The notes below the pieces were generated by a model. It made no database searches and was not told where the DNA came from. It worked only from the letters and a program-made list of their open reading frames with translations. A stretch of 13,677 nt of DNA from Eubacterium sp. (GTDB lineage Bacteria; Bacillota; Clostridia; Lachnospirales; Lachnospiraceae): assembly GCA_003520145.1 (NCBI GenBank), contig DOVJ01000140.1, positions 1 to 13,677 of the forward strand, in the 5' to 3' direction. Each line of letters starts with the position of its first letter. Position 1 is the first letter of the stretch. Of the stretch, positions 1 through 6,253 are shown one piece after another. A program made the position numbers and the translations under genes.

Positions 1-25
1 CCTAGTGATAGTTTTTTACAGCCCC
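1..25. repeat. Arm of a dispersed hairpin repeat, cut by window edge
   Basis: Read on the minus strand, these 25 bases match 12651-12675 at 24 of 25 positions, including the GGCTGTAAAAAACTATCA core. In both places the motif starts shortly after a stop codon and has the same orientation relative to that gene: here 3' of the minus-strand Rpn nuclease gene, there 3' of the LxxG-repeat gene. At the right-hand copy this segment is the first arm of a long hairpin; here the second arm would lie outside the window. It may act as a transcription terminator or be a REP/MITE-like dispersed element. Confidence 0.6.
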
Positions 26-36
26 TTTGTTATTAC

Positions 37-51
37 GGATGTGTTCTTGTT
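37..51. repeat. Left 15-bp inverted repeat flanking the Rpn gene
   Basis: The sequence GGATGTGTTCTTGTT is the exact reverse complement of 900-914. It lies 5 bases beyond the stop codon of the Rpn nuclease gene, and its partner lies about 40 bases upstream of that gene's start. The pair therefore encloses the gene closely. The seen fact is the perfect 15-bp match; a terminal-inverted-repeat role is inference. No clear target-site duplication is visible outside the pair. Confidence 0.6.
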
Positions 52-56
52 TTTTG

Positions 57-245
57 TTACTGCTTGTTAGTTGACTTGAGTCTTTCTTTAACCTCTGCTT
101 CGGTTATCTCAAGGGCTTTAGCAACGTCGGATACAGTAATCTTACCTTCTTTAAGAAGCGTGAAGTAAGCTTCTGCACGTCCTTCGTCTTTTCCTTTTAC
201 ATAGCCACGATATTCAGTTCTCATCTCTTCCTGTCTTGCGTCCAT
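57..245 (-). CDS. Candidate intragenic C-terminal product of the Rpn gene (RpnS-like)
   Basis: An in-frame ATG at codon 206 of the Rpn gene is preceded by TGGAGG (255-260 on the plus strand) with a 9-base spacer, as good a ribosome binding site as many true genes have. Initiation there would give a 62-residue soluble helical protein that starts MDARQEEMRTEY and ends with the full-length stop. A second internal Met (codon 213) has a weaker AGGA upstream. In E. coli, Rpn genes are known to produce small proteins from internal starts that bind and inhibit the full-length nuclease, so the arrangement has precedent. That this one is translated is inference from the ribosome binding site and the domain boundary; internal GGAGG can also arise by chance from Trp-Arg codons. 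Confidence 0.4.
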   Translation of the reverse strand: MDARQEEMRTEYRGYVKGKDEGRAEAYFTLLKEGKITVSDVAKALEITEAEVKERLKSTNKQ

Positions 246-860
246 GTACTGATTCCTCCAAACATCGTTATTCATAAACTCTTTCACTTTTGTATCAAGT
301 GAACTTGTTAATTCATCACAGACTTTCTGTTTTCCTATGTAGTCAAGAAGTGATAATACGTCCTTATCGGCACCTTCGGGATTCTTGTACTGAGCGTTCA
401 GAAACACTGTGTACTGGCCGTCTGTATAAGGTGAATTAAGATCACTATTAAGAATCTTGTTTATCCTATACACAGGTAATCCCTGTTTGAACAGGTCGAA
501 GTTGCAGATGAAGATAACGTGGTTATCCTTTATGTTTCTGTAGAATTCGCCTTTCCTTATGCATGCCATATCAGTTTCGCTGTGGTAGTACCTTGCGCGC
601 TTTGGTATGTCATCGGTGTTACAAGTCTGCATCTCAACCGTGTACCAGGCATCTTCATCATAGGCATGTACGTCTATGACTATGCCCTTAGATGAAGCAG
701 TCTGCTTGAAATTCATCTGAGATCTTATCTTGATCTCTTTTGTCTTCTTGCCGATTGCCAATTCGATTATCTTCTGGCAACAGTTTGGCATCGCTTCCAT
801 GACGGAATAGAACATATAGTCGTCCGTTATATGAATGTCTTTGTTATCATCAATTGTCAT
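57..860 (-). CDS. Rpn family recombination-promoting nuclease / PD-(D/E)XK transposase-like protein
   Basis: The 267-residue protein matches the Rpn (YhgA-like, PDDEXK nuclease 'transposase') family. Its N-terminus, with ITDDYMFYSVME at 11-22, is typical of the group. The nuclease core shows D63 (IVIDVHAYDED), then E76 and Q78 in TVEMQT, fitting the D-x(n)-E-x-Q form of the PD-(D/E)XK active site. Family members cut DNA and promote RecA-independent recombination, and some act in phage defence. The C-terminal 60 residues are charged and helical (GYVKGKDEGRAEAYFTLLKE, then AKALEITEAEV), as in other Rpn proteins with variable tails. The start is supported by AGGAGG at 868-873, seven bases before ATG. 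The gene is flanked by a 15-bp inverted repeat and contains a strong internal start at codon 206. No neighbour shares its strand within 6 kb, so it looks like a stand-alone insertion. Confidence 0.88.
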   Translation of the reverse strand: MTIDDNKDIHITDDYMFYSVMEAMPNCCQKIIELAIGKKTKEIKIRSQMNFKQTASSKGIVIDVHAYDEDAWYTVEMQTCNTDDIPKRARYYHSETDMACIRKGEFYRNIKDNHVIFICNFDLFKQGLPVYRINKILNSDLNSPYTDGQYTVFLNAQYKNPEGADKDVLSLLDYIGKQKVCDELTSSLDTKVKEFMNNDVWRNQYMDARQEEMRTEYRGYVKGKDEGRAEAYFTLLKEGKITVSDVAKALEITEAEVKERLKSTNKQ

Positions 861-875
861 AATGATACCTCCTTA

Positions 876-904
876 ATTATAACATAAATAGTTATGTATA
901 ACAA
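876..904 (-). promoter_or_regulatory. Candidate sigma-A promoter of the Rpn gene
   Basis: On the minus strand TTGTTA (899-904), a 17-base spacer and TATAAT (876-881) form a near-consensus promoter. A caveat is that the predicted start point, about 869, falls inside the AGGAGG ribosome binding site (868-873), so the transcript would be nearly leaderless. The real start may lie elsewhere. The -35 hexamer overlaps the right inverted repeat (900-914). Confidence 0.35.
882..897. promoter_or_regulatory. Dyad in the Rpn promoter spacer (operator candidate)
   Basis: ACATAA-N4-TTATGT is a perfect 6-bp dyad lying between the candidate -35 and -10 elements. A protein bound here would block polymerase. 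No regulator gene adjoins it, and AT-rich dyads of this size can occur by chance. Confidence 0.3.
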
Positions 905-914
905 GAACACATCC
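900..914. repeat. Right 15-bp inverted repeat flanking the Rpn gene
   Basis: AACAAGAACACATCC is the exact reverse complement of 37-51. Together the two copies bound an 878-base segment that contains only the Rpn gene and its probable promoter. The match stops abruptly on both sides. Confidence 0.6.
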
Positions 915-973
915 CCTATATATATAGAATGTCAATATCTCAGAAAAATGGGACATGATTACGAAAAAAATGA

Positions 974-1001
974 TTGACCCATAAAAAATATGTGATAGAA
1001 T
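974..1001 (+). promoter_or_regulatory. Sigma-A promoter for the small lipoprotein-like/membrane protein pair
   Basis: TTGACC (974-979), a 16-base spacer and TAGAAT (996-1001) lie about 100 bases upstream of the GTG start at 1099. Nothing else is seen in the 861-1098 gap apart from this promoter, the Rpn promoter region and AT-rich sequence. Confidence 0.5.
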
Positions 1002-1098
1002 TGGATTATCCTATATAAAACTACTAAGGTAAATAAGAGACTCAAATTATACTATATTGTATGTTTTATACGGGGGTGCCTATTTTGGAGAGCTTTAT

Positions 1099-1227
1099 GT
1101 GAGTGGTGATCGTTCAAAGGCCTGGTTGAAACCAATAATAATTGTGATGACGAGTATATTGGCTTATGTAGGATGTAAATCGGAATCTATGAATAAAAAG
1201 CAATTAAAGGAAAAGGATAAACAATGA
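1099..1227 (+). CDS. Small lipoprotein-like or membrane peptide (42 aa)
   Basis: This short frame starts with GTG, with GGAG (1087-1090) 8 bases upstream. It encodes 42 residues: a short basic N-terminus with two arginine/lysine residues before Trp9, a hydrophobic stretch at 12-25 (PIIIVMTSILAYVG), Cys26, and a highly charged tail rich in Lys and Glu. The Gly-Cys after a hydrophobic run resembles a lipoprotein signal, but Tyr at position -3 is atypical for a lipobox. Its TGA stop overlaps the ATG of the next gene (ATGA at 1224-1227), the usual sign of translational coupling, which is the best argument that it is real. The frame is open upstream to 1033 without a better start. The function is unknown, and it could instead be a single-pass membrane peptide. 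Confidence 0.5.
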   Translation: MSGDRSKAWLKPIIIVMTSILAYVGCKSESMNKKQLKEKDKQ

Positions 1228-1652
1228 AAGAGAAGACATTTCGCATATTAAGTGCATTTGTTGATTGGACAACTGTATTAATTACAATTGTGTGCGGATT
1301 TATGAATTTTGAGAATGTGACTTATTATACTTGTAGTATTCATCCTGTTCCAATGATGTCGCTTTATGTCAGGTATCGTTATTGGCTTAAGAAGATATAC
1401 GGGGAGGAGAAAGGTAAGCAGGTATATCGGAAAATGCGAGATTTTACTATCAAAATGATAAATAATGGAACAAACCATAGGCTTCTTATTGTTTTATCGA
1501 TGATGGTGTTGGCCAGTATAATTATTAGTTGGATAGTGAATAAAAGGTTAAATAGAAGATTTATTGCCTATTATATTTTTTGTATTATAGTGCTATGCTT
1601 TGCGACATTTATAGCAGGACCGTTTTATATTGATGGTATTTATGATAAATAA
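1224..1652 (+). CDS. Hypothetical three-helix membrane protein
   Basis: I do not recognise this 142-residue protein. It has three hydrophobic segments: about 8-29, 87-105 and 112-135. A charged, Tyr/Lys-rich region of about 40 residues, including YRYWLKKIYGEEKGKQVY, lies between the first and second. The start is supported by AAAAGGA (1211-1217), six bases before ATG, and by the ATGA overlap with the small ORF upstream. A terminator at 1709-1751 closes the transcript, so the two genes appear to form a bicistronic unit driven from 974-1001. Base composition is more AT-rich than that of the ABC operon downstream, which fits accessory DNA. Nothing in the sequence identifies a substrate or partner. 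Confidence 0.65.
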   Translation: MKEKTFRILSAFVDWTTVLITIVCGFMNFENVTYYTCSIHPVPMMSLYVRYRYWLKKIYGEEKGKQVYRKMRDFTIKMINNGTNHRLLIVLSMMVLASIIISWIVNKRLNRRFIAYYIFCIIVLCFATFIAGPFYIDGIYDK

Positions 1653-1708
1653 AAAGATTGATTAAAACAAAGAATGACAAGCTTATAACTGAGAATGATG
1701 GACTAATT

Positions 1709-1751
1709 GTGGCTGCGGTCATATGAAAAATATGACCACAGTCACTTTTTT
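1709..1751 (+). terminator. Rho-independent terminator
   Basis: A 16-base stem (1709-1724 with 1730-1745) carries one G-U pair and one mismatch, has a five-base GAAAA loop, and is followed by six T residues at 1746-1751. It ends the transcript of the small membrane protein and insulates the ABC operon. Confidence 0.85.
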
Positions 1752-1758
1752 AATTCTT

Positions 1759-1787
1759 TTGACTGTATTATGATAATACCATAGAAC
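1759..1787 (+). promoter_or_regulatory. Promoter of the ABC operon with a 15-bp operator dyad in its spacer
   Basis: TTGACT (1759-1764), a 17-base spacer and TAGAAC (1782-1787) make a reasonable sigma-A promoter. The spacer is filled by GTATTATGATAATAC (1765-1779), a perfect dyad with 7-base arms around one central base. This is the position where a dimeric repressor would bind between -35 and -10. The leader would be short, because the ribosome binding site starts near 1793. Confidence 0.5.
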
Positions 1788-1805
1788 AATACAGAAAGGA
1801 TGTAC

Positions 1806-2972
1806 ATGATGAAGAGACGGAGCGGATTGTCAACAATCAAATTCGTGAAAAATAACAAGAAGAAGGTTTTTATCGTTGTTATCTCGCTTACCATATGCAT
1901 AATGTGTATGTATATAGTCAACTTTATGCTGCAATCGATAAAAGAGTCGGGAAAGCCGATATGTGAGAATATCCCACGGAAAGTCATATATGCGAGGCTA
2001 TCTAACAAGACGCTTGGGGTCAGCACCCAAGGAATGACTGAAGAAGAAGCGACCGAGGCGATAAGGAATAAAAGGGAAGAATTCATAAATAAACTTGAAA
2101 GTGTAGATAGAATAAGAAATGTATATTACACGCAGTGCCTTAACGGTTTAATTCGAAATGTTGTCGGAGAATACTGGTATAATCAGCCGCTTCTGGATGT
2201 CGAGGAGATACCTGACTATCTGGACTTTATAGGCGCAAAGCTTATATTAGGAAGGTTGCCACAGACTGATGGTGAGATAGTTCTTGACAGTGTGGTCATG
2301 AAGAACAACGGGTATCAGGTCGGTGATTATTATCTTAAGGATGTATGGGATGAGGGCTTTAAGATAGTAGGAGAACTAGAATCTGATTCGTATGCGCTGT
2401 GCGGTACGGCGAATGGATTTATGAATTCGGGTTGGTACTTTGTTATAGAACATGATGGGAGTATACAGGATATAGATAAAGTGCTTGAAAAGATAGGTGT
2501 TAATACTTGCGAAGATGATGTGATTGAGGATGCGATACATGTTAAACAGGATTATGACAGGGAAGTCGGGAATATCATAGATTCGATAGTTGATTATATG
2601 TTTCTTGGTGTGGCGATCTTAGTCGCATTTGCAATCCTAATACTTTTTATATCATTCATAAGAGAGAGACAGAACGAACTGTGTCTGTATAGGTCTATAG
2701 GATTTTCAAGAGGGGATATATATATACTGATGATGAAAGAATTAGGATTCATGTTTGGATTGTCTGTGGTTCTTAGCGTAATCGCTACCTATGGGATGAT
2801 GGTTTTTATGAAGGCTGTGATGTTTGTGCCAAGGGGACTTATATGTGCATATTATTATCCGGATTCAATAATTGCGATAATAGCGATGCTTGTACTGATA
2901 CTTGGTATTCTGCAGCTGCCTGTCATATATACGATAAGCAGGATCAGAACAGTAGATAAGATGGAGGATTAG
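1806..2972 (+). CDS. ABC transporter permease, FtsX/MacB family
   Basis: The protein has the FtsX-type permease layout: a basic N-terminus, one transmembrane helix (about residues 20-42), a long extracytoplasmic domain of about 215 residues, and three C-terminal helices (about 262-285, 308-334 and 350-372). The cytoplasmic loop after the second helix contains ELCLYRSIGFSRGD, the family's coupling motif (E-x-x-x-x-R-x-I-G). Such permeases pair with a MacB/LolD-like ATPase to move lipoproteins or peptides, or to sense antimicrobials, using the outer domain mechanically. The GAAAGGA at 1794-1800 favours ATG 1806 or 1809; ATG 1800 overlaps it and is less likely. The next gene begins two bases after the stop. 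The partner permease (3649-4752) is a different sequence with the same topology, so the transporter is probably a heterodimer. Confidence 0.88.
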   Translation: MMKRRSGLSTIKFVKNNKKKVFIVVISLTICIMCMYIVNFMLQSIKESGKPICENIPRKVIYARLSNKTLGVSTQGMTEEEATEAIRNKREEFINKLESVDRIRNVYYTQCLNGLIRNVVGEYWYNQPLLDVEEIPDYLDFIGAKLILGRLPQTDGEIVLDSVVMKNNGYQVGDYYLKDVWDEGFKIVGELESDSYALCGTANGFMNSGWYFVIEHDGSIQDIDKVLEKIGVNTCEDDVIEDAIHVKQDYDREVGNIIDSIVDYMFLGVAILVAFAILILFISFIRERQNELCLYRSIGFSRGDIYILMMKELGFMFGLSVVLSVIATYGMMVFMKAVMFVPRGLICAYYYPDSIIAIIAMLVLILGILQLPVIYTISRIRTVDKMED

Positions 2973-2974
2973 AT

Positions 2975-3652
2975 ATGTTTGAGTTAAAGAATGTCAGCAA
3001 GATATACAATTTGGATAAGAGTGAGAAGCAGTATGCTCTTAGTAACATAAGCCTTAAGCTTCCTGATAGAGGCCTTGTCGGTATAGTGGGACCATCAGGA
3101 AGTGGCAAGAGTACACTTATGTACTGTCTATCTACTCTTAAGGAGCCTACAGAAGGTCAGATTCTCTACAACGAAAAAAGTCTTATCAATATCAGTGAGA
3201 AAGACAGGGAAAAGCTAAGACGTGAGGAATTTGGCTTTGTGTTCCAGAAGCATTATCTTGTACCTTATATGGATGCGATAGATAACGTGACTGTGGCGGC
3301 AACTTCTGATGAGAAGACCGCTAAGAACTTGGCAACAGAACTTCTTGGTAAGATGGGACTTTCAGAACGCGAATATAAGAAGCGTCCTAAGAATCTCTCG
3401 GGAGGTCAGTGCCAGCGTGTAGCCATAGCAAGGGCTATGATCAATTCACCGAAGGTTTTGTTTGCTGATGAGCCTACAGCCTCTCTTGATCATGAAAATG
3501 CTTTTGCCGTCATGAAGGTTATGAAGGAGTATTCTAAGAATAATCTTGTTATAGTTATCACACATGACCATTCAATCCTTAAAGATGCGGATATGATGGT
3601 TGAGATGTGGGATGGAAACATAAGCAGTATCAAGGAGGCGAAAGATATATGA
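2975..3652 (+). CDS. ABC transporter ATP-binding protein, MacB/LolD type
   Basis: The 225-residue ATPase has all nucleotide-binding motifs: Walker A GPSGSGKST (about 39-47), Q-loop FVFQKHYLVPYM (about 88-99), signature LSGGQCQRVAIARA (about 141-154), Walker B VLFADEPTASLD (about 161-172) with its catalytic Glu, and H-loop VIVITHDHS. Its length and the tightly linked FtsX permeases place it in the MacB/LolD/FtsE group, which drives mechanotransmission in the envelope rather than classical import. The ribosome binding site GGAGG (2963-2967) lies inside the end of the upstream permease gene. The stop overlaps the next start (ATGA at 3649-3652), so all three proteins should be made in a fixed ratio. 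No two-component system adjoins, unlike the bacitracin-type BceAB modules. The exported or sensed substrate cannot be read from the sequence. Confidence 0.95.
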   Translation: MFELKNVSKIYNLDKSEKQYALSNISLKLPDRGLVGIVGPSGSGKSTLMYCLSTLKEPTEGQILYNEKSLINISEKDREKLRREEFGFVFQKHYLVPYMDAIDNVTVAATSDEKTAKNLATELLGKMGLSEREYKKRPKNLSGGQCQRVAIARAMINSPKVLFADEPTASLDHENAFAVMKVMKEYSKNNLVIVITHDHSILKDADMMVEMWDGNISSIKEAKDI

Positions 3653-4752
3653 AACCTATGAGCGCGATGTATTATATAAGAGCTAATCGCTCCCGCTCAC
3701 TTGTGATGATACTTCTCATGTTTCTTAGTGTGACTGTTTTTTTTATCGGAAACTTCATACATTCGGATGAGAGGAGTTTTGACAAGAGTTCGGAATATCA
3801 CGAAAAAATGATAAGGATAAGTCAGATGTCTATCGACGAAGATGGTAAGGATTTCGATACATTTGTCGGGAACCTTAAGGAGGTTTTTTCGAATATAAAG
3901 TTCATACCGAGGGGAAGGTATGTTGGCAACCTTACAAGAAAATCACTTATGGGTCTTGAGCTTGCGACAGAGCCTTTTGTGTTCAACAATGCATCGGATA
4001 TGAAGGAGGCTTTCGATGTACTTGGCATAGAGATGGACTTTACGAATATCAAAGACAGAAGTATGGTGCTCAGTAAGAATCTTGCGGATAACTTAGGGCT
4101 TAAGCTTGGAGACAAGGTTAACAGCGAGACTGTGAAGGGCAGTAAGCTGCAGACTGAGTTCACTCTTGACGGTATCATAGATGATGGTGCTTATCAGGTG
4201 TTCTATATATGTGACAATGGCAATCCATATGAGTATTATGTATATGATGTTAAGGACACGATTTCGACAAGAGATTTTCATAAGGTTGTAAGCGCATCTA
4301 AGTATAAGCTTAAGGTATATGTGAGTGAATTCGAAAGTGATAGCGTAAAAAGGAATTTTGAGCCGATCAACTTTTTATTCTATACGATTGCGGTTTTGGT
4401 GGCTGTGGTACTTGCAATAGTTGCCAATACCGTGATAACAGGCTTTTTCATGAAGCGAAAGTATGAATTCGGTGTGCTTCGCGCGATCGGAATATCCAAG
4501 AACAGGATAAAGCTTAAGGTGGCGGCAGAGTTTGTCATCATAGATCTGATAGGCATGGCGGTAGGCTTTATAGTCGGATTTGTTATAGTATATCTGCTGA
4601 ACAGTTTTTGCTTTATACCAGCAGGCAAGTACATGATATACTATTCCAATGTTGGTCTTGTTGGATTTCTTCTTTGTAACATGCTAATCATGATCCCTAT
4701 GATCATACTTAAGGGAAATCAGATGGCGAAAGCTGATGTGACGGAATTCTAA
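3649..4752 (+). CDS. ABC transporter permease, FtsX/MacB family (second subunit)
   Basis: This 367-residue protein has the same plan as the first permease: one N-terminal helix (about 17-36), an extracytoplasmic domain of about 200 residues, and three C-terminal helices in the last 130 residues. The coupling motif EFGVLRAIGISKNRI is a clear match to FtsX-type permeases. The start is set by AAGGAGG (3631-3637) and the ATGA overlap with the ATPase gene; an in-frame ATG 14 codons upstream (3607) has no such site and lies inside the ATPase gene. It should form a heterodimer with the product of 1806-2972 in the membrane, with the ATPase dimer below. The gene is last in the operon; only a weak hairpin spans its stop codon. 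Confidence 0.88.
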   Translation: MKPMSAMYYIRANRSRSLVMILLMFLSVTVFFIGNFIHSDERSFDKSSEYHEKMIRISQMSIDEDGKDFDTFVGNLKEVFSNIKFIPRGRYVGNLTRKSLMGLELATEPFVFNNASDMKEAFDVLGIEMDFTNIKDRSMVLSKNLADNLGLKLGDKVNSETVKGSKLQTEFTLDGIIDDGAYQVFYICDNGNPYEYYVYDVKDTISTRDFHKVVSASKYKLKVYVSEFESDSVKRNFEPINFLFYTIAVLVAVVLAIVANTVITGFFMKRKYEFGVLRAIGISKNRIKLKVAAEFVIIDLIGMAVGFIVGFVIVYLLNSFCFIPAGKYMIYYSNVGLVGFLLCNMLIMIPMIILKGNQMAKADVTEF

Positions 4753-4762
4753 ATGCTTTCGC
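4726..4762 (+). terminator. Weak hairpin over the ABC operon stop codon
   Basis: GCGAAAGC (4726-4733) can pair with GCTTTCGC (4755-4762) across a 21-base loop that contains the stop codon. The following TTGCTTTATT is only modestly T-rich. It could be an inefficient terminator before the gpmA promoter, which begins 13 bases later. Confidence 0.25.
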
Positions 4763-4774
4763 TTGCTTTATTCC

Positions 4775-4803
4775 TTGACAAGTCTGCCAAATGTATGTAT
4801 AAT
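4775..4803 (+). promoter_or_regulatory. Consensus sigma-A promoter of gpmA
   Basis: TTGACA (4775-4780), a 17-base spacer and TATAAT (4798-4803) match the consensus at every hexamer position. This predicts strong constitutive transcription, fitting a glycolytic gene. The expected start is near 4810, giving a leader of about 38 bases before the ATG. Confidence 0.85.
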
Positions 4804-4847
4804 TTTCATAGTGTAAAATGACATCATAAAAAGGAGAATATAACACA

Positions 4848-5594
4848 ATGATGAAATTAGTTTTGGTTAGACATGGTGAGAGTGAATGGAACAAGAAGAA
4901 CCTCTTCACCGGCTGGATGGATGTTGACTTAAGTGAAAAAGGTCATGAAGAGGCTAAGGCTGCTGGTCAGCTTCTTAAGGCTGAGGGTTATGACTTTGAT
5001 GTATGCTATACATCTTATCTTAAGAGAGCTATACATACACTTAATCATATCCTTGATGAGATGGACAGAGCATGGCTCCCGGTTGTTAAGACATGGAAGC
5101 TCAACGAGCGTCACTATGGTGCTTTGCAGGGTCTTAACAAGTCAGAGACAGCAGAGAAGTACGGAGAGGAGCAGGTTAAGATCTGGAGAAGATCTTTCGA
5201 TATCAAGCCACCTGTACTTGATGAGAACGATGATCGTTCAGCTAAGAAGCAGCCTATGTACAGAGATGTAGACAGAGCACTTCTTCCTGATAATGAGAGC
5301 CTTGAGACAACTATCGAGAGAGCAGTTCCATACTTTGAAGAGGTTATCAAGAAGGATATGGAAGCAGGCAAGAGAGTTATCATAGCTGCACATGGCAATT
5401 CCTTGAGAGCTTTGGTTAAGTACTTCGACGGTCTTAGCAACGATGAGATTATTAACGTTAACATACCTACAGGTACACCACTTGTATATGAATTCGATGA
5501 TAACTTCAAGGTTGTTAACCATTACTATCTTGGCGACCAGGAAGCTTTGAAGGCTAAGATGGAAGCCGTAGCAAATCAGGGAAAGAAGCAATGA
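4848..5594 (+). CDS. gpmA: 2,3-bisphosphoglycerate-dependent phosphoglycerate mutase
   Basis: GpmA interconverts 3- and 2-phosphoglycerate in lower glycolysis, in the cytoplasm. The 248-residue length is typical. The histidine-phosphatase signature LVRHGESEWN (6-15) carries the phosphorylated His9 next to Arg8. LNERHYGALQG (85-95) holds the acid/base Glu87, and AAHGNSLRALV (180-190) contains the second active-site His182. Longer family-specific stretches (FTGWMDVDLSEKG, MYRDVDRALLPDNESLETT) separate it from related phosphatases. AAGGAG (4831-4836) lies 11 bases before ATG 4848; the second ATG directly after it would be even further away. Codon use is biased toward a restricted set, as expected for strong expression, and the promoter at 4775-4803 is full consensus. 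The stop overlaps the next gene's ATG. Confidence 0.96.
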   Translation: MMKLVLVRHGESEWNKKNLFTGWMDVDLSEKGHEEAKAAGQLLKAEGYDFDVCYTSYLKRAIHTLNHILDEMDRAWLPVVKTWKLNERHYGALQGLNKSETAEKYGEEQVKIWRRSFDIKPPVLDENDDRSAKKQPMYRDVDRALLPDNESLETTIERAVPYFEEVIKKDMEAGKRVIIAAHGNSLRALVKYFDGLSNDEIINVNIPTGTPLVYEFDDNFKVVNHYYLGDQEALKAKMEAVANQGKKQ

Positions 5595-6229
5595 CATTAA
5601 ATCAGTTGAAAAAAGAAGGAAGAGTAAGGCTCTACTTCACATTTGGCGTAATCACTATATTGCTTTCCATCGTACTTTTCGTTCTGTGTGCTATAGAGAA
5701 TAAGCGTATTGTCAAGCTTACGGGCGAGGTGGTCGCTTTCTATGAGGATGATTCTGACAGATTTCCGATGGTTAAGTACGATCATGACGGTTATACGTAT
5801 AATTCTGCACTTCGTGGCGTAGATGGTAATACAGTCAGTATCGGAGATTCGATATCCTTCTATATGGATTCCAAATATCCTGGAAAGATAGTTAGTGATT
5901 ATAAGAACCTGGATCCTATAGCTATAGTGCTCTTAGTCATAGGCGTAGGTGTATGCGCTTTGACATATAAGGGAACTAAGGGCTATTATGAGAAGTTCTT
6001 TAGAAGATATATGATTACATATATCTTCATAGTACTCACTATTATCGCACTTGTGGCTTATGCCATATATGCAAGATATTATGGACATAGTATTCTCCAG
6101 GGCTTTGACTATGATCATACGAGGAATCTGTCGATTATGCTTATGGCGGTACTTTTTGTGGATGTTGTCATAGGTATGGCAGTTCAGAACAAGTATGAGA
6201 AAGCTCATATGGATGAATGCGAACATTAA
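5591..6229 (+). CDS. DUF3592-like membrane protein
   Basis: The 212-residue protein has four predicted membrane helices: about 15-34, 109-126, 140-160 and 180-198. An extracytoplasmic or loop domain of about 70 residues follows helix 1. It has the beta-rich pattern of DUF3592, in which a Tyr/Gly-containing strand (MVKYDHDGYTYNSA) is followed by IGDSISFYMDSKYPGKIV. DUF3592 has no established biochemical role. The start ATG overlaps the gpmA stop (ATGA at 5591-5594) and lacks a strong ribosome binding site of its own, so translation is probably coupled to gpmA. eda follows after 24 bases. A link to glycolysis is not evident, and the gene may simply be riding on a strong promoter. The family match is made by eye and is moderate. 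Confidence 0.7.
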   Translation: MTLNQLKKEGRVRLYFTFGVITILLSIVLFVLCAIENKRIVKLTGEVVAFYEDDSDRFPMVKYDHDGYTYNSALRGVDGNTVSIGDSISFYMDSKYPGKIVSDYKNLDPIAIVLLVIGVGVCALTYKGTKGYYEKFFRRYMITYIFIVLTIIALVAYAIYARYYGHSILQGFDYDHTRNLSIMLMAVLFVDVVIGMAVQNKYEKAHMDECEH

Positions 6230-6253
6230 GATTAAAAAAGGAGATTTTTAAAA

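Noticed and set aside
1800..1811. ATG at 1800 as start of the first ABC permease
   Set aside because: It overlaps the only ribosome binding site (GAAAGGA, 1794-1800). ATG 1806 or 1809 is correctly spaced.
4933..5271. 112-codon plus-strand frame inside gpmA
   Set aside because: It lies in another frame fully within a conserved enzyme gene, and its composition is that of a frame-shifted gpmA.
5114..5597. Open frames of 119-131 codons antisense to gpmA
   Set aside because: They are shadows of a highly biased coding strand, with no ribosome binding sites, promoter or recognisable domains.
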